A stretch of 64,000 bases of DNA from contig NZ_CP115541.1 of assembly GCF_031834595.1 (NCBI RefSeq), positions 1,116,001-1,180,000 on the forward strand, in the 5' to 3' direction. A program made the position numbers and the translations under genes. Within the stretch, counting starts at the first letter, position 1, and the number at the start of each line of letters is the position of its first letter. The notes beneath the pieces are model-generated. The model searched no databases. It was given only the letters and a program-made list of their open reading frames with translations, and was not told where the DNA came from. This DNA is from Stenotrophomonas oahuensis. Lineage in GTDB: Bacteria; Pseudomonadota; Gammaproteobacteria; Xanthomonadales; Xanthomonadaceae. Positions 27,227-37,009 of the stretch are shown here, piece after piece.

Positions 27227-28147
27227 ATGCCGTATCTGGAACTCACCCTGCACTGCACCGAAGCCACCCAGCCCCGCTATGAGAACGCGCTGGATGATGT
27301 GGGCGCGTTGGCGGTGACCCTGCTGGATGCGGACGCCGACACCAGCAACGAGCGCGCGATCCTCGAACCGGGCGTGGGCGAAACCCCGCTGTGGAACGAC
27401 CTGGTGTTGACCGCGCTGTTCCCTGCCGACACCAATGCGCTGGCCCTGCTGGCCGCGCTGGAAGCGTTCGACCCGGGCCTGCAGTGGGAAAGCGCCAGTT
27501 TCCGCGGTGTGGAGGACGAAGACTGGGAACGCGCGTGGCTGGACCAGTTCCAGCCGATGGCATTCGGGTCGCGCACCTGGATCGTGCCGTGGAACCATGA
27601 ACTGCCCGAGGCCGCGCAGCGCGATGACGCTGCGGTCGTACGGCTGGATCCGGGCCTGGCCTTCGGCTCGGGCACCCACCCGACCACCGCGCTGTGCCTG
27701 CGCTGGCTGGATGGCCTGGCCGCCGAAGGCCTACTGGACGGACGTACCGTGCTCGACTTCGGTTGCGGCTCGGGCATCCTGGCCCTGGCCGCATTGAAGC
27801 TGGGCGCGGCGCAGGCGGTGGGCGTGGACAACGACCCGCAGGCGGTGATCGCCACCGGCGACAACGCCGAGCGCAATGGCGAGCAGGACCGCCTGCAGGT
27901 GTACCTGCCCGCAGACGAACCGCAGGCCACCTATCCGGTGGTGGTGGCCAACATCCTGGCCTCGGCGCTGGATGCGCTGGCCGAGGTGCTCGCCGCACGC
28001 GTGGCACCGAACGGCCGCATCGCGTTGTCCGGCATCCTGCATGGCCAGGAAGACGAACTGCTGCAGCGCTACGCCGCGTGGTTCGACCAGCTGGAAGCCA
28101 CCCGCGAGGACGACTGGATGCGCATCACCGGCGTCCGTCGTGCTTGA
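27227..28147 (+). CDS. prmA: Ribosomal protein L11 methyltransferase
   Basis: 306 residues. It trimethylates lysines and the N-terminus of ribosomal protein L11 using S-adenosylmethionine. An N-terminal substrate domain (about 1-100, [16 protein letters not shown]) precedes [19 protein letters not shown], the SAM-binding motif I, and [16 protein letters not shown] near the expected NPP-like position. Start and length fit the family. It heads the conserved prmA-DUF3426-fis block. Confidence 0.97.
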   Translation: MPYLELTLHCTEATQPRYENALDDVGALAVTLLDADADTSNERAILEPGVGETPLWNDLVLTALFPADTNALALLAALEAFDPGLQWESASFRGVEDEDWERAWLDQFQPMAFGSRTWIVPWNHELPEAAQRDDAAVVRLDPGLAFGSGTHPTTALCLRWLDGLAAEGLLDGRTVLDFGCGSGILALAALKLGAAQAVGVDNDPQAVIATGDNAERNGEQDRLQVYLPADEPQATYPVVVANILASALDALAEVLAARVAPNGRIALSGILHGQEDELLQRYAAWFDQLEATREDDWMRITGVRRA

Positions 28148-28176
28148 ATAGCAGCACCTTCGCCCGGCCCTGACGC

Positions 28177-28959
28177 ATGACCGAGCCTACGCCGCCGCCA
28201 CGCCGCCCATTGGCCACGTTCCTGCGTGCCACGCCGGGTACTGCCACCGATCCCGATGTTCCGGCGGCAAGTGAGTCCGTTGACACCACGCCCGACGCGG
28301 ACGCGCCGTGCATGGATGCGCAGACCCCAGCGGCCGAAAGCGCGGACATCCCCGCCGACGACACGCAGGCGTCCGCTGATGCCCCAGAGGTCGAGCCTGA
28401 CCTGGCGGAGCCGGAGCCTGCAGCACCACCTGCGTCGGAACCACCGGTCGCCGCGGCCCCCAGCTTTACCCGCGCTCCGTTGCCTGCCCCGCGCACCCCG
28501 CGCTGGCAATGGGGTTTGGTCGGCGGGCTGGTCGTCCTGCTGGTGCTGCAGATCATGGTCGCCGACCGCGCGAATCTGGCTGCGGATGCGGGCAGCCGGC
28601 CGTGGGTGGCCGGGCTGTGCAGCGTGCTGCGTTGCAGCCTGCCGGCCTGGCATGAACCCAGCGCTTTCAGCATGATCAGCCGCGACGTGCGGCCGGTCCC
28701 GACCCAGCCCGGCGCACTGCAGGTGCAGGCCAGTTTCCGCAACGATGCGCGCTGGGCGCAGGCGTGGCCGCAGCTGCGGCTGTCGCTTTCTGACGCCGAT
28801 GGCCGGGTGATCGGCACCGGCGTGTTCGCGCCGCAGGACTACCTCGGGCCCAACGGCGACGCGCATTCCGTACTTGAACCGGGGCAGAGCGCACAGATCG
28901 CGTTCCGGGTCCGCGAGCCTGCCGCCTCCACGGTCGCGTTCACCTTCGAGTTCCTGTAA
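28177..28959 (+). CDS. DUF3426-type membrane protein lacking the usual zinc ribbon
   Basis: 260 residues, 29 bp after prmA. DUF3426 proteins normally begin with a Cys-rich MJ0042 zinc ribbon. Here the N-terminal 110 residues are a Pro/Ala/Asp-rich linker with no Cys pair except one in DAPCMDAQ. One transmembrane helix (GLVGGLVVLLVLQIMVA) is followed by the DUF3426 beta domain (PGALQVQASFRNDARWAQAW, PQLRLSLSDADGRVIGTGVF). Its position between prmA and fis is conserved in gammaproteobacteria. Function unknown; likely a periplasm-facing domain anchored in the inner membrane. Confidence 0.85.
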   Translation: MTEPTPPPRRPLATFLRATPGTATDPDVPAASESVDTTPDADAPCMDAQTPAAESADIPADDTQASADAPEVEPDLAEPEPAAPPASEPPVAAAPSFTRAPLPAPRTPRWQWGLVGGLVVLLVLQIMVADRANLAADAGSRPWVAGLCSVLRCSLPAWHEPSAFSMISRDVRPVPTQPGALQVQASFRNDARWAQAWPQLRLSLSDADGRVIGTGVFAPQDYLGPNGDAHSVLEPGQSAQIAFRVREPAASTVAFTFEFL

Positions 28960-29023
28960 GCGTTCACTGCAGCAATCCTTTATTGCACGTTCCGGCATGG
29001 CGGGGGGAGCCGGCACGCGCTAG

Positions 29024-29365
<342 letters not shown>

Positions 29366-29371
29366 TGCCCG

Positions 29372-29476
29372 GGTACCGACCAACGGTCGGTACCTACCGG
29401 TTGGACCGGTCCACGTAGGTGCCGACCGTTTGGAGCGGTCAATGCGTGGCGGTAGGTGCCGACCGTTGGTCGGCAC
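29372..29476. repeat. Cluster of GTAG-type palindromes after fis
   Basis: One minus-oriented element (29372-29397: GGTACCGACC-AAC-GGTCGGTACC then CTAC) and one plus-oriented element (29452-29476: GTAG then GTGCCGACC-GTT-GGTCGGCAC), with a degenerate copy between them (GTAGGTGCCGACCG around 29415). The last ends 6 bp before the stop of the convergent lipid operon, so it may serve as its 3' boundary. Confidence 0.85.
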
Positions 29477-29481
29477 GCACT

Positions 29482-30462
29482 TCAACCCCAGAAATACCGC
29501 ACCAGGTGGAAGAACACCGGTGCCGCGAAGCACACCGAATCCAACCGATCGAGCATGCCGCCATGGCCCTCGATCATGTGGCCCCAGTCCTTGATGCCGC
29601 GATCCCGCTTGATCGCCGACATCACCAGGCCACCCCAGAACCCCATCAGGTTGATCGCCAGAGACATGCCGAACGCCTGCCATGGCGTGAACGGCGTCAG
29701 CCACCACAGCGCCGCGCCGAGCGCGCTGGCCGACAGAACGCCGCCGATGAAACCCTCGACCGTTTTCGACGGTGACAGTTTCGGTGCGATCAGGTGCCGC
29801 CCCAGCAGCTTGCCCCAGATGTACTGCAGCACGTCCGAGGACTGCACCACGATCACCAGGAACGCGAACAGCAGCAGGTTGCGCGCCGGCTCCACCCCCT
29901 CCAGGCGCAGATTCAGCAGAGCCGGTACGTGCGAAATGCAGAACACGCAGATCATCAGGCCCCACTGCACCTTGGAGGTACGCTCCAGGTAGTTCGTGGT
30001 ATCGCCCCCGATGGTGGCCAGGATCGGCAGGAACAGGAACGCATAGACCGGAATGAGCAGCGTGTACATGCCATACCAGTCGGTCCACACCAGCCAGTAC
30101 TGCCAAGGCAGCACCACATAGAACGCAGCCAGCAATGCGTAGTAATCGCCTGCGCGGGTCGGGGTGAGCGTGATGAACTCGCGCAGCGCGAACAGCGACA
30201 CGATGGCGAACAGCACGATCACGCCGGTGCGCCCGAAGAAGAACGCCAGCGCCACCACCGCCGCCATCACCCACCACGCGCGGATGCGTGAGACCAGGTT
30301 GGCAACCACACTGCTAGGCGCGTGACGGGTGCGCCAGCGCAGGGTCTCGGCGATCACCGTGGCCACCACCAGCACGGCCGCGATGCCGGCGAACAGCAGA
30401 CGCGTCTGCGCGTGGGTGGAAAGCTGGGCGACCTGCGTGGCGATATCCTGCGGAGCCATCAT
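29482..30462 (-). CDS. ynbB: CDP-diacylglycerol synthase-like protein (YnbB-like)
   Basis: 326 residues, about seven membrane helices. It belongs to the phosphatidate cytidylyltransferase family: the signature near the C-terminus is KRDRGIKDWGHMIEGHGGML, followed by DRLDSVCFAAP (S-x-x-K-R-x-x-x-K-D-x-x-x-x-x-x-G-H-G-G pattern). Such enzymes make CDP-diacylglycerol from phosphatidate and CTP. It is the last gene of a six-gene operon that also encodes a PlsC-type acyltransferase upstream, with a 4-bp overlap. The set resembles E. coli ynbABCD, so it probably supplies CDP-lipid to the CDP-alcohol phosphatidyltransferase at 35271-34666 rather than to housekeeping phospholipids. Confidence 0.9.
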   Translation of the reverse strand: MMAPQDIATQVAQLSTHAQTRLLFAGIAAVLVVATVIAETLRWRTRHAPSSVVANLVSRIRAWWVMAAVVALAFFFGRTGVIVLFAIVSLFALREFITLTPTRAGDYYALLAAFYVVLPWQYWLVWTDWYGMYTLLIPVYAFLFLPILATIGGDTTNYLERTSKVQWGLMICVFCISHVPALLNLRLEGVEPARNLLLFAFLVIVVQSSDVLQYIWGKLLGRHLIAPKLSPSKTVEGFIGGVLSASALGAALWWLTPFTPWQAFGMSLAINLMGFWGGLVMSAIKRDRGIKDWGHMIEGHGGMLDRLDSVCFAAPVFFHLVRYFWG

Positions 30463-31091
30463 GCGCTACTCCGTGCCAGCTGTGGATCCAGTGACATCAG
30501 GGCATCGCGTGCCCGGTCAAGGAACTGCTGCTTGTCCTCGCCGGCATTCAGCCGCAATGGCTCGCCGAACGTGGTGGTGCACAGCAGCGGCAACGGCAGC
30601 CAGCGCCCCTTCGGCATCACCCGCTTGAGGTTGTCGATCCACACCGGCACGAACTCCAGTTCGGGCCGTTGCCGGGCCAGATGGTAGATACCACTCTTGA
30701 ACGGCAGCACGCCTTCCTCCGGGTTGCGCGTGCCCTCCGGGAACAGAATCAGCGAATTGCCCTCATCCACCGCCTGGCAGAGGCATGCAATGGGATCCTG
30801 CTGCCTCGCCGTGCGTTCGCGCTCGATCAATACGCCGTTGAACACCGCGTGGATCAGATAGCGGCGCAGACCATCGCGCTGCCAGTACTCCGCCGCGGCA
30901 ACCGGACGCACCTGTCGGCGCAGCTGCACCGGCAGCGACGACCAGATCAGCACGAAGTCGCCATGGCTGGCATGGTTGCCGTAGTAAACGCGATGGTCGC
31001 TGGAGGGCGCGCAGCCCTGCCACAGCGCGCGTGCCCCGGTCAGGGTGCGGATCGCACCACTGCAGCCACGTGCCACCAGATCAGCCAGCAT
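30459..31091 (-). CDS. 1-acyl-glycerol-3-phosphate acyltransferase-like protein (PlsC family)
   Basis: 210 residues. The acyltransferase motifs are NHASHGDFVLIW (catalytic His-x4-Asp) and LFPEGTRNPEEG, with KSGIYHLARQ before the C-terminal region. It should esterify a fatty acid to the second position of a lysophosphatidate-like acceptor. It lies between a small membrane protein (39-bp gap) and the CDP-diacylglycerol synthase-like gene (4-bp overlap), so it very likely feeds phosphatidate to that enzyme. Classical ynbABCD in E. coli lacks this gene, so it is an addition here. It is shorter than housekeeping PlsC. Confidence 0.9.
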   Translation of the reverse strand: MLADLVARGCSGAIRTLTGARALWQGCAPSSDHRVYYGNHASHGDFVLIWSSLPVQLRRQVRPVAAAEYWQRDGLRRYLIHAVFNGVLIERERTARQQDPIACLCQAVDEGNSLILFPEGTRNPEEGVLPFKSGIYHLARQRPELEFVPVWIDNLKRVMPKGRWLPLPLLCTTTFGEPLRLNAGEDKQQFLDRARDALMSLDPQLARSSA

Positions 31092-31130
31092 CCGTGATCT
31101 CCCGCATATCTTGCTTCTCCATGCGCCGGT

Positions 31131-31550
31131 TCATCCGCGCAGCCAGATCGCGCAGAGCAGCAGCAGCACCTGCACCATCAGCGCGATGCATTGACCTCGC
31201 AGCAGGGCGCGCATGCCCTGCCAGCGGTCCGCCCAGACGCGTGGCGTCTGCGGCGTGGCGCGCAGCCCCAGCGCGGCCAGCGCCGCATCCAGGCGCGCCG
31301 GGTCGTCATCGCTTCCGCTGGCCGCAAAACCTTCGAGCAGCGCGTGATCAAAGTTCACCCGTACGGCGTAAGCCGCCTGCACCGCCCCCGCCATCAACGA
31401 GCACAGTGCCGCCGCGCTGGACAGCGTGGTCAACGGGCCCAGGCACAACACGGCCAACCCCGCCGCTGCGCACAACCAGGCGACCGAGGCCAGCCCACGT
31501 CCCTGCCGAAGCACCGCCGCCATGGTGTGGATCTGCATCATGTCGCTCAT
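31131..31550 (-). CDS. Small membrane protein in the lipid operon
   Basis: 139 residues from the ATG at 31550, which overlaps the stop of the upstream gene by 4 bp. Two helices near residues 20-60 (ASVAWLCAAAGLAVLCLGPL, TTLSSAAALCSLMAGAV) and one at the C-terminus (LRGQCIALMVQVLLLLCAIW) span the membrane, with a soluble middle. No known family. Its coupling to the phosphatase-type gene suggests that it works with the pathway, perhaps as a subunit or chaperone. Confidence 0.75.
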   Translation of the reverse strand: MSDMMQIHTMAAVLRQGRGLASVAWLCAAAGLAVLCLGPLTTLSSAAALCSLMAGAVQAAYAVRVNFDHALLEGFAASGSDDDPARLDAALAALGLRATPQTPRVWADRWQGMRALLRGQCIALMVQVLLLLCAIWLRG

Positions 31551-32878
31551 GCATTCACCTGCAACGGGCCGGGGGTTTCCGGCAGCCGGACCGCCTGATC
31601 GATGGCGCGCCGGTGACGCGGGGCCAGAACGATCCAGGGGCAATCCTGGGCCAGCAGCGCCACTGCCTTGTCGGCACTGTCGGCGCGCCCGCTCAGGCAC
31701 AACCAGGTGGCCAGTGCGGCCGCGCTGCGCGAGTAGCCCAGTGCGCAGCACACCAGCACGCTGCCGCGTCGGTGGCCATGGCCAATGGCCTCGGCGGCCC
31801 GGCGCAGCGCTTCAGGTGTGGGCGTTGCCAGATCCAGCATCGGCACATGACGGTAATGGCGAACCCGACCGCGGAACGGCAGTTCGGCGCAGACGTCGAC
31901 CACGGTCACCGGCTGCAACGTGGAAGCCGCTTCCGGCAGGCGGCCGAGCCACACTCCGTCCACTACCTGCTGCGGCTGCGGCCTGCGCCGCGTCCACCAG
32001 CGCGAATTGCACCACGCCGCGAGCAGATACGGGGCCAGCAGCCAGCTGGCCGCCATGCTTAGACGGCCATCTTCCTGCTTCTGGAACACGGCAGTGCCCA
32101 AGCCCGCATAGGCCAGCGCCACCAGCGCCAGCGACAGCGCCGGCCAGCCCAGCCACAGCGCCCAACCGCCCAACTGCAGCGCCAACGCTGCGCATCCTGC
32201 ACTGCCAAGCGCGTACAGCAGCGTCAGCTTCCAGCGCACCGGATCCCGCGCTGTCTGCCATGCGGCCAGCGGCGAGCGCGCTTCAATTGGCCACATCCAC
32301 ACGCACAGCCACCCCACCGCCACGCCGGTGGGCACGTCGATGAAATGGTGCTGCCAGGTGGTCAGCACCGACAGACCGATCAGCCCGAACCACACATGCA
32401 GCGCCACCCGCCACCAGCCCTGCAGATGCTGCTGGTAGCGCACCCACAGCACCACCAGCAGCACGATGTGCAGCGAAGGTGCCTGATTGAACGGTTTGTC
32501 GAAGCCCAGCAGCACGTCGAACAGCCAGCCGAACACGCCGCCGGTTTCCGGCCGTTCCAAGCTGAAGCGCAGCGGCCACAGCAGGAAACACGTCACCGAC
32601 AGCAGCTGCGCCGTCAGCAGCCGCCGCGCGTGCGCATCCAGCTCGGCGCGGTAGGTGCAGATGAAGAACGAGGCTACGTAGAACAGGTCGATGGACCAGT
32701 ACGGCACGATGGTCCAGGCCTGGAACGGGATGCGCGCTTCCCAATCGAATACGATCGATGGCACGAACGCCTGCAGCGAGGCCATGTGATTGGCGAAGCC
32801 GTAGCTGAGGAAGAAGAACGGCCCCAGCACGGCCAGCCACAGCAGCGCGCGTCGCCACGGGCGCGCGCCCTCAGCCAT
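31547..32878 (-). CDS. ynbD: PAP2 phosphatase fused to dual-specificity phosphatase (YnbD-like)
   Basis: 443 residues. The N-terminal half is a membrane PAP2 domain with APSLHIVLLVVLW and TWQHHFIDVPTG (PAP2 motifs 2 and 3). The C-terminal third is a dual-specificity/tyrosine-phosphatase-like domain with VCCALGYSRSAAA, the Cys-x5-Arg signature. The same fusion is found in E. coli YnbD. It could remove phosphate from a phosphatidyl-glycerophosphate-like or other phosphorylated product. Its start overlaps the upstream hydrolase-methyltransferase gene by 8 bp, which shows tight coupling. Confidence 0.93.
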   Translation of the reverse strand: MAEGARPWRRALLWLAVLGPFFFLSYGFANHMASLQAFVPSIVFDWEARIPFQAWTIVPYWSIDLFYVASFFICTYRAELDAHARRLLTAQLLSVTCFLLWPLRFSLERPETGGVFGWLFDVLLGFDKPFNQAPSLHIVLLVVLWVRYQQHLQGWWRVALHVWFGLIGLSVLTTWQHHFIDVPTGVAVGWLCVWMWPIEARSPLAAWQTARDPVRWKLTLLYALGSAGCAALALQLGGWALWLGWPALSLALVALAYAGLGTAVFQKQEDGRLSMAASWLLAPYLLAAWCNSRWWTRRRPQPQQVVDGVWLGRLPEAASTLQPVTVVDVCAELPFRGRVRHYRHVPMLDLATPTPEALRRAAEAIGHGHRRGSVLVCCALGYSRSAAALATWLCLSGRADSADKAVALLAQDCPWIVLAPRHRRAIDQAVRLPETPGPLQVNA

Positions 32879-34628
32879 GGGTCACCCGGCGTGCCAGTGA
32901 GACGGTGAAGATGCCGAACGCATCGATGCGCTGTTCGACCTTTTCAAAGCCGGCCAGCCGCACCAGCTCGTCCATTTCCTGCTGGGTCCGCCGGCGCATC
33001 ACCCATGCCGCACCTTCGCGGTGGCTGGTGAGTGCGCGCGCGATGAACTCCAGCTGCGGGTGCCACGGTTGGCCGGTGTAGACCAGGTAGCCGCCGTCGC
33101 GCATCGCGGCGGCAATGCCCTGCAGCGAACGGGACACCGCATCGTTGTCGGCGAACAGTTCATACAGGCCCGACACAATCGACAACGTCGGTGCTACCGG
33201 CAACGCGGCGAGCGATGGCGCATCGAAGGCGTCGCCCTGTTCGAAGGTGGCGATGTCGTCCGCCTTGAACTGGCGGATCAGCGCCCTGCCCTGCTCCACG
33301 TTGAGTGGACTGAAGTCGCGTAGCTGGATGGCGTCCGCGCGTTGCTCGCCCTGGGCCAGGTCATCGAGCGCGTAGCGGCCATGACCGGCGGCCACGTCCA
33401 GCACCCGCACCGGCAGACCCTCGGCGCGCAGACGCTGTGCCCCCGACTGCAGCAGTTCGCGCACATGGCTGCGACGGATGCGGATACCGCGCCAGCCGAT
33501 GGCGTCCAGATAGTTGCGGTCAACCAACCGACCCAGCGGACCGCCGCCGCGCGCCTCATTGCGGTAAATGTAATCCAGCGTGCTGCCCGAATCGAAACCG
33601 GTCTGCAGCCCCAGCGCGATGCCTTCGGAGAGATTGCCGCCGAAGCGCAGCCCCGCGCGGGTGAAGCGCCAGTACAGGTCGTGCAGGCTGTTGCGCTGTG
33701 GCGGCCAGGCCAGCACCTCGGCCTCGTTGAAGGTCGGGCCCTGCCGATGCGCATCGCGCAGGCTCGGGCGTACCAGCGGTGCGGCGAAGCGTTCGCCGAG
33801 GAAGCGGCGGATGGCGGCGATGGCGGGTGCGCGATCGCGCTCTCCCAGCGTATCGTGGAAGAAGCCGGGCAGCAGGTGACGTTCCTTCACCGGGCTGGAC
33901 AGGCGCTCGTAAAAGCGGTCCTGGGGTGCGCGATGCACCACGAAGTCCGAGCCCGACACCAGCAGCTGGGTCGGCACGGTGATCGCCTGCGCATCGCCGA
34001 CCACGCGCTCGGCGGCCTCGTACAGGCCCAGCAGCACGCGCACCGAGATCGGCCGGGTGATCAGCGGATCAATGCGGTAGCTCTCCACGCGGGCCGGGTC
34101 ATGGGTCAGCCACTGCGGCTTGACGTAGCTGTTGACGAAGAAGTTGCCGCGCAGCTTCTGCATCAACTTCAGCCCCGGCACCGCCAGCGGCACGTACAGC
34201 TTCACCTTGAATGCCGGCGACGCCAGCACCAGCGCCCGCAATGGCGGCGCGTAATCGTGCACCCAGGTGGCCGCCACCACGGCACCGACGCTCTGCGCGA
34301 CGATGGCGATGTCTTCCACCGCGATGCCATGCTGCTCGCCGATCAGTGCGATGAAACGGTCCAAGTCGCGCACCAGGGCGTCAAAGCCCGGCGCATCGCC
34401 GCGGACCCCGGGCGAACGGCCATTGCCGCGCGCATCCCAGGCGAACACCGCCGCATCCGGCATGTCGAGTTCATCCACGAGGTGGACCACCCGGCCCGAG
34501 TGCTCATGGCCCCGGTGCAGCAGGACCACGGCCTTGGCGGGGGTGCTTCCGGTGGTGGCCGGCCAATACCGGTAAAACAGTTCCTGGCCATCAAAACTGT
34601 GAAACGTCAGCTGTTGCTCTACGCGCAT
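32871..34628 (-). CDS. ynbC: Alpha/beta hydrolase fused to SAM-dependent methyltransferase (YnbC-like)
   Basis: 585 residues. The N-terminal half (about 1-290) is an alpha/beta hydrolase: LLHRGHEHSGR early, FAWDARGNGRSPG, and the nucleophile region IVAQSVGAVVAATW with Ser in a G-x-S-x-G-like elbow (here Q-S-V-G). The C-terminal half (from about 390) is a class I methyltransferase with VRVLDVAAGHGRYALDDLA as SAM motif I. The same fusion and length are characteristic of E. coli YnbC. The substrate is unknown; a lipid or lipid precursor fits the operon. Confidence 0.93.
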   Translation of the reverse strand: MRVEQQLTFHSFDGQELFYRYWPATTGSTPAKAVVLLHRGHEHSGRVVHLVDELDMPDAAVFAWDARGNGRSPGVRGDAPGFDALVRDLDRFIALIGEQHGIAVEDIAIVAQSVGAVVAATWVHDYAPPLRALVLASPAFKVKLYVPLAVPGLKLMQKLRGNFFVNSYVKPQWLTHDPARVESYRIDPLITRPISVRVLLGLYEAAERVVGDAQAITVPTQLLVSGSDFVVHRAPQDRFYERLSSPVKERHLLPGFFHDTLGERDRAPAIAAIRRFLGERFAAPLVRPSLRDAHRQGPTFNEAEVLAWPPQRNSLHDLYWRFTRAGLRFGGNLSEGIALGLQTGFDSGSTLDYIYRNEARGGGPLGRLVDRNYLDAIGWRGIRIRRSHVRELLQSGAQRLRAEGLPVRVLDVAAGHGRYALDDLAQGEQRADAIQLRDFSPLNVEQGRALIRQFKADDIATFEQGDAFDAPSLAALPVAPTLSIVSGLYELFADNDAVSRSLQGIAAAMRDGGYLVYTGQPWHPQLEFIARALTSHREGAAWVMRRRTQQEMDELVRLAGFEKVEQRIDAFGIFTVSLARRVTHG

Positions 34629-34665
34629 GCATCACTCCGTTGTGCAGCCAGCGGTATGGGGCCGG

Positions 34666-35271
34666 TCAGCCCGCTTCCGCCAATCCATTGCGTACCCGTC
34701 GCCAGGTGGTCAGCGCACACAGTGCGGCTGCCGCCCAGGCCACGTAGCTCACCCAGGCCCCGTCCAGCCAGCCCAGGGCCAGGCCACATCCTGTCACGCC
34801 GATCACAAAAGCACGATCACTTTTGCCCATCGGGCCGTCGTATCGCCGGCTGGCCCCGACCATCAGGCCCAGCACCCCAGCGTACTCGCACAGCGCGGCC
34901 GCCCATGTCAGGGCCCACAGGGCGGTGACCGACACGCCGGGCACGCTGAGCGGACTGAGGTAGAGGGCCGCGTCGGCGATGACGTCGCACAGCTCGTTGA
35001 GATAGGCCCCGAGCCGGGATTGCTGGCCGAACTCCCGCGCCAGCATGCCGTCCACGGCGTTCAGGGCCATGCGCAGCAGCATCCAGCCGGGCAGCAGCAG
35101 ATACAGCAGCGGATGCGCCGGAGCCATGACGTAAACGGCCCAAGCCACCCCCAGCGAGACCAACGCGGCGGCCACGGTGACGGCATTGGCGGTCACCCCG
35201 GCTTTGTACAAGGCCCCCACGGCCGGCCGCAGCAGGTCCTGAAAACGTCCTTTCAATGCATAGATCGACAC
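34666..35271 (-). CDS. ynbA: CDP-alcohol phosphatidyltransferase (YnbA-like)
   Basis: 201 residues, GTG start at 35271 with AAGGA close by. It is a multi-pass membrane enzyme with the CDP-alcohol signature [18 protein letters not shown], then [12 protein letters not shown]. The motif normally has four Asp residues; here the first and third are Asn, which I recall also for E. coli YnbA. It should join the phosphatidyl part of CDP-diacylglycerol to an unknown alcohol. It is first in the operon and divergent from purH (77 bp apart). Confidence 0.92.
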   Translation of the reverse strand: MSIYALKGRFQDLLRPAVGALYKAGVTANAVTVAAALVSLGVAWAVYVMAPAHPLLYLLLPGWMLLRMALNAVDGMLAREFGQQSRLGAYLNELCDVIADAALYLSPLSVPGVSVTALWALTWAAALCEYAGVLGLMVGASRRYDGPMGKSDRAFVIGVTGCGLALGWLDGAWVSYVAWAAAALCALTTWRRVRNGLAEAG

Positions 35272-35348
35272 GAATCCTTTCCCGCGGTCGAAGGCAGATG
35301 CCGCACAGCCTACAATATGGGCCCGCTCCGCTTCGAACTGCCGCCCCC

Positions 35349-36932
35349 ATGAGTTCCGATCTGCTGCCCGTGCGCCGGGCCCTGCTGTCTGTTTCCGACA
35401 AAACCGGTCTGATCGACCTGGCCCGTGCCCTGGCCGCCCGCAACGTGGAGCTGTTGTCCACCGGCGGCACCGCCAAGGCGATCCGCGATGCCGGCCTGCC
35501 GGTCAAGGACGTGGCCGATGTCACCGGCTTCCCGGAAATGATGGACGGTCGGGTCAAGACCCTGCACCCGGTGGTGCACGGCGGCCTGCTGGGTCGCGCC
35601 GGCCAGGATGAAGCGGTGATGGCCGAGCATGGCATCGCCCCGATCGACCTGCTGGTGCTGAACCTGTACCCGTTCGAATCGGTCACCGCCAAGGCCGACT
35701 GCACCCTCGCCGACGCCGTTGAGAACATCGACATCGGCGGCCCGGCCATGCTGCGCTCGGCGGCCAAGAACTTTGCCCGCGTCGCCGTGGCCACCGACCC
35801 GGCGCAGTACGCCGAGCTGCTGGCCGAGCTGGACGCCAACGACGGTCAGCTGTCTGCCGCCAAGCGCTTTGCGTTCTCGGTCGCCGCGTTCAACCGCGTC
35901 GCCCAATACGACGCCGCGATCAGCAACTACCTGTCCTCGGTCACCGCCACCGACGCCGCCGTGCCGGTGCGCACCGAGTTCCCGGCGCAGATGAACTCCA
36001 ACTTCCTCAAGGTGATGGACCTGCGTTACGGCGAGAATCCGCACCAGGCCGGCGCGTTCTATCGCGACCTGTACCCGGTGCCGGGCACGCTGGCCACGTT
36101 CCAGCAGCTGCAGGGCAAGGAACTGAGCTACAACAACCTGGCCGACGCCGATGCGGCGTGGGAATGCGTGCGTCAGTTCGACGCCCCGGCCTGCGTCATC
36201 GTCAAACACGCCAACCCGTGCGGCGTGGCGGTGGGCGTGGCCAATGGCGATGCCTATGAGCTGGCCTACGCCACCGACCCGACCAGCGCCTTCGGCGGCA
36301 TCATCGCCTTCAACAAGCCGCTCGACGCCGCGACCGCGCAGGCCATCCTCGACCGCCAGTTCGTTGAAGTGCTGATCGCCCCCGACTACGAGCCGGCCGC
36401 GCTGGAATACGCACAGAAGAAGGCCAACGTGCGCGTGCTGCGCATTCCGCACGGCGACGGCCGCAACAACTACGACACCAAGCGCATCGGTTCGGGCCTG
36501 CTGGTGCAGAGCGCCGACAACCGCGGCATGAGCCGTGACGAGCTGAAGGTGGTGAGCAAGCTCGCTCCGACTGAGAAGCAGTTCGCCGACCTGCTGTTTG
36601 CCTGGAACGTGGCCAAGTTCGTGAAGTCCAATGCCATCGTGTATGCCAAGGACAACCGCACCATCGGTGTCGGTGCCGGCCAGATGAGCCGCGTGTATTC
36701 CGCGCGCATTGCCGGCATCAAGGCCGGTGATGCAAATCTGGTGGTGGAAGGTTCGGTGATGGCGTCTGATGCCTTCTTCCCGTTCCGCGACGGTATCGAT
36801 GCGGCGGCTGCGGCCGGCATCAAGGCGGTGATCCAGCCGGGTGGCTCGATGCGCGACGCTGAGGTGATTGCGGCGGCCGATGAGCATGGGATCGCGATGG
36901 TATTTACCGGCGTGCGTCATTTCCGGCATTGA
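35349..36932 (+). CDS. purH: Bifunctional AICAR transformylase/IMP cyclohydrolase
   Basis: 527 residues from [20 protein letters not shown]; an earlier in-frame start at 35256 is not supported. It performs the last two steps of IMP synthesis. The N-terminal cyclohydrolase domain carries [20 protein letters not shown] and [16 protein letters not shown]. The transformylase domain has [11 protein letters not shown] and [14 protein letters not shown]. The GTAG-like palindrome at 36951 follows. purD lies downstream with a RhuM gene inserted between. Confidence 0.98.
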   Translation: MSSDLLPVRRALLSVSDKTGLIDLARALAARNVELLSTGGTAKAIRDAGLPVKDVADVTGFPEMMDGRVKTLHPVVHGGLLGRAGQDEAVMAEHGIAPIDLLVLNLYPFESVTAKADCTLADAVENIDIGGPAMLRSAAKNFARVAVATDPAQYAELLAELDANDGQLSAAKRFAFSVAAFNRVAQYDAAISNYLSSVTATDAAVPVRTEFPAQMNSNFLKVMDLRYGENPHQAGAFYRDLYPVPGTLATFQQLQGKELSYNNLADADAAWECVRQFDAPACVIVKHANPCGVAVGVANGDAYELAYATDPTSAFGGIIAFNKPLDAATAQAILDRQFVEVLIAPDYEPAALEYAQKKANVRVLRIPHGDGRNNYDTKRIGSGLLVQSADNRGMSRDELKVVSKLAPTEKQFADLLFAWNVAKFVKSNAIVYAKDNRTIGVGAGQMSRVYSARIAGIKAGDANLVVEGSVMASDAFFPFRDGIDAAAAAGIKAVIQPGGSMRDAEVIAAADEHGIAMVFTGVRHFRH

Positions 36933-36950
36933 TTGACCGGAGCAAGGGTT

Positions 36951-36973
36951 GGTGCCGACAGCATGTCGGCACC
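36951..36973. repeat. Short palindrome after purH
   Basis: GGTGCCGACA-GCA-TGTCGGCACC, perfect 10-bp arms, 19 bp after the purH stop and 37 bp before RhuM. It has the same stem core (GTGCCGAC) as the GTAG elements at 29452 and 39420, but no GTAG foot. It may mark the purH 3' end. Confidence 0.75.
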
Positions 36974-37009
36974 GGCTGACGGGGCCTGATCAATTCGAGG
37001 GGTAACCGC

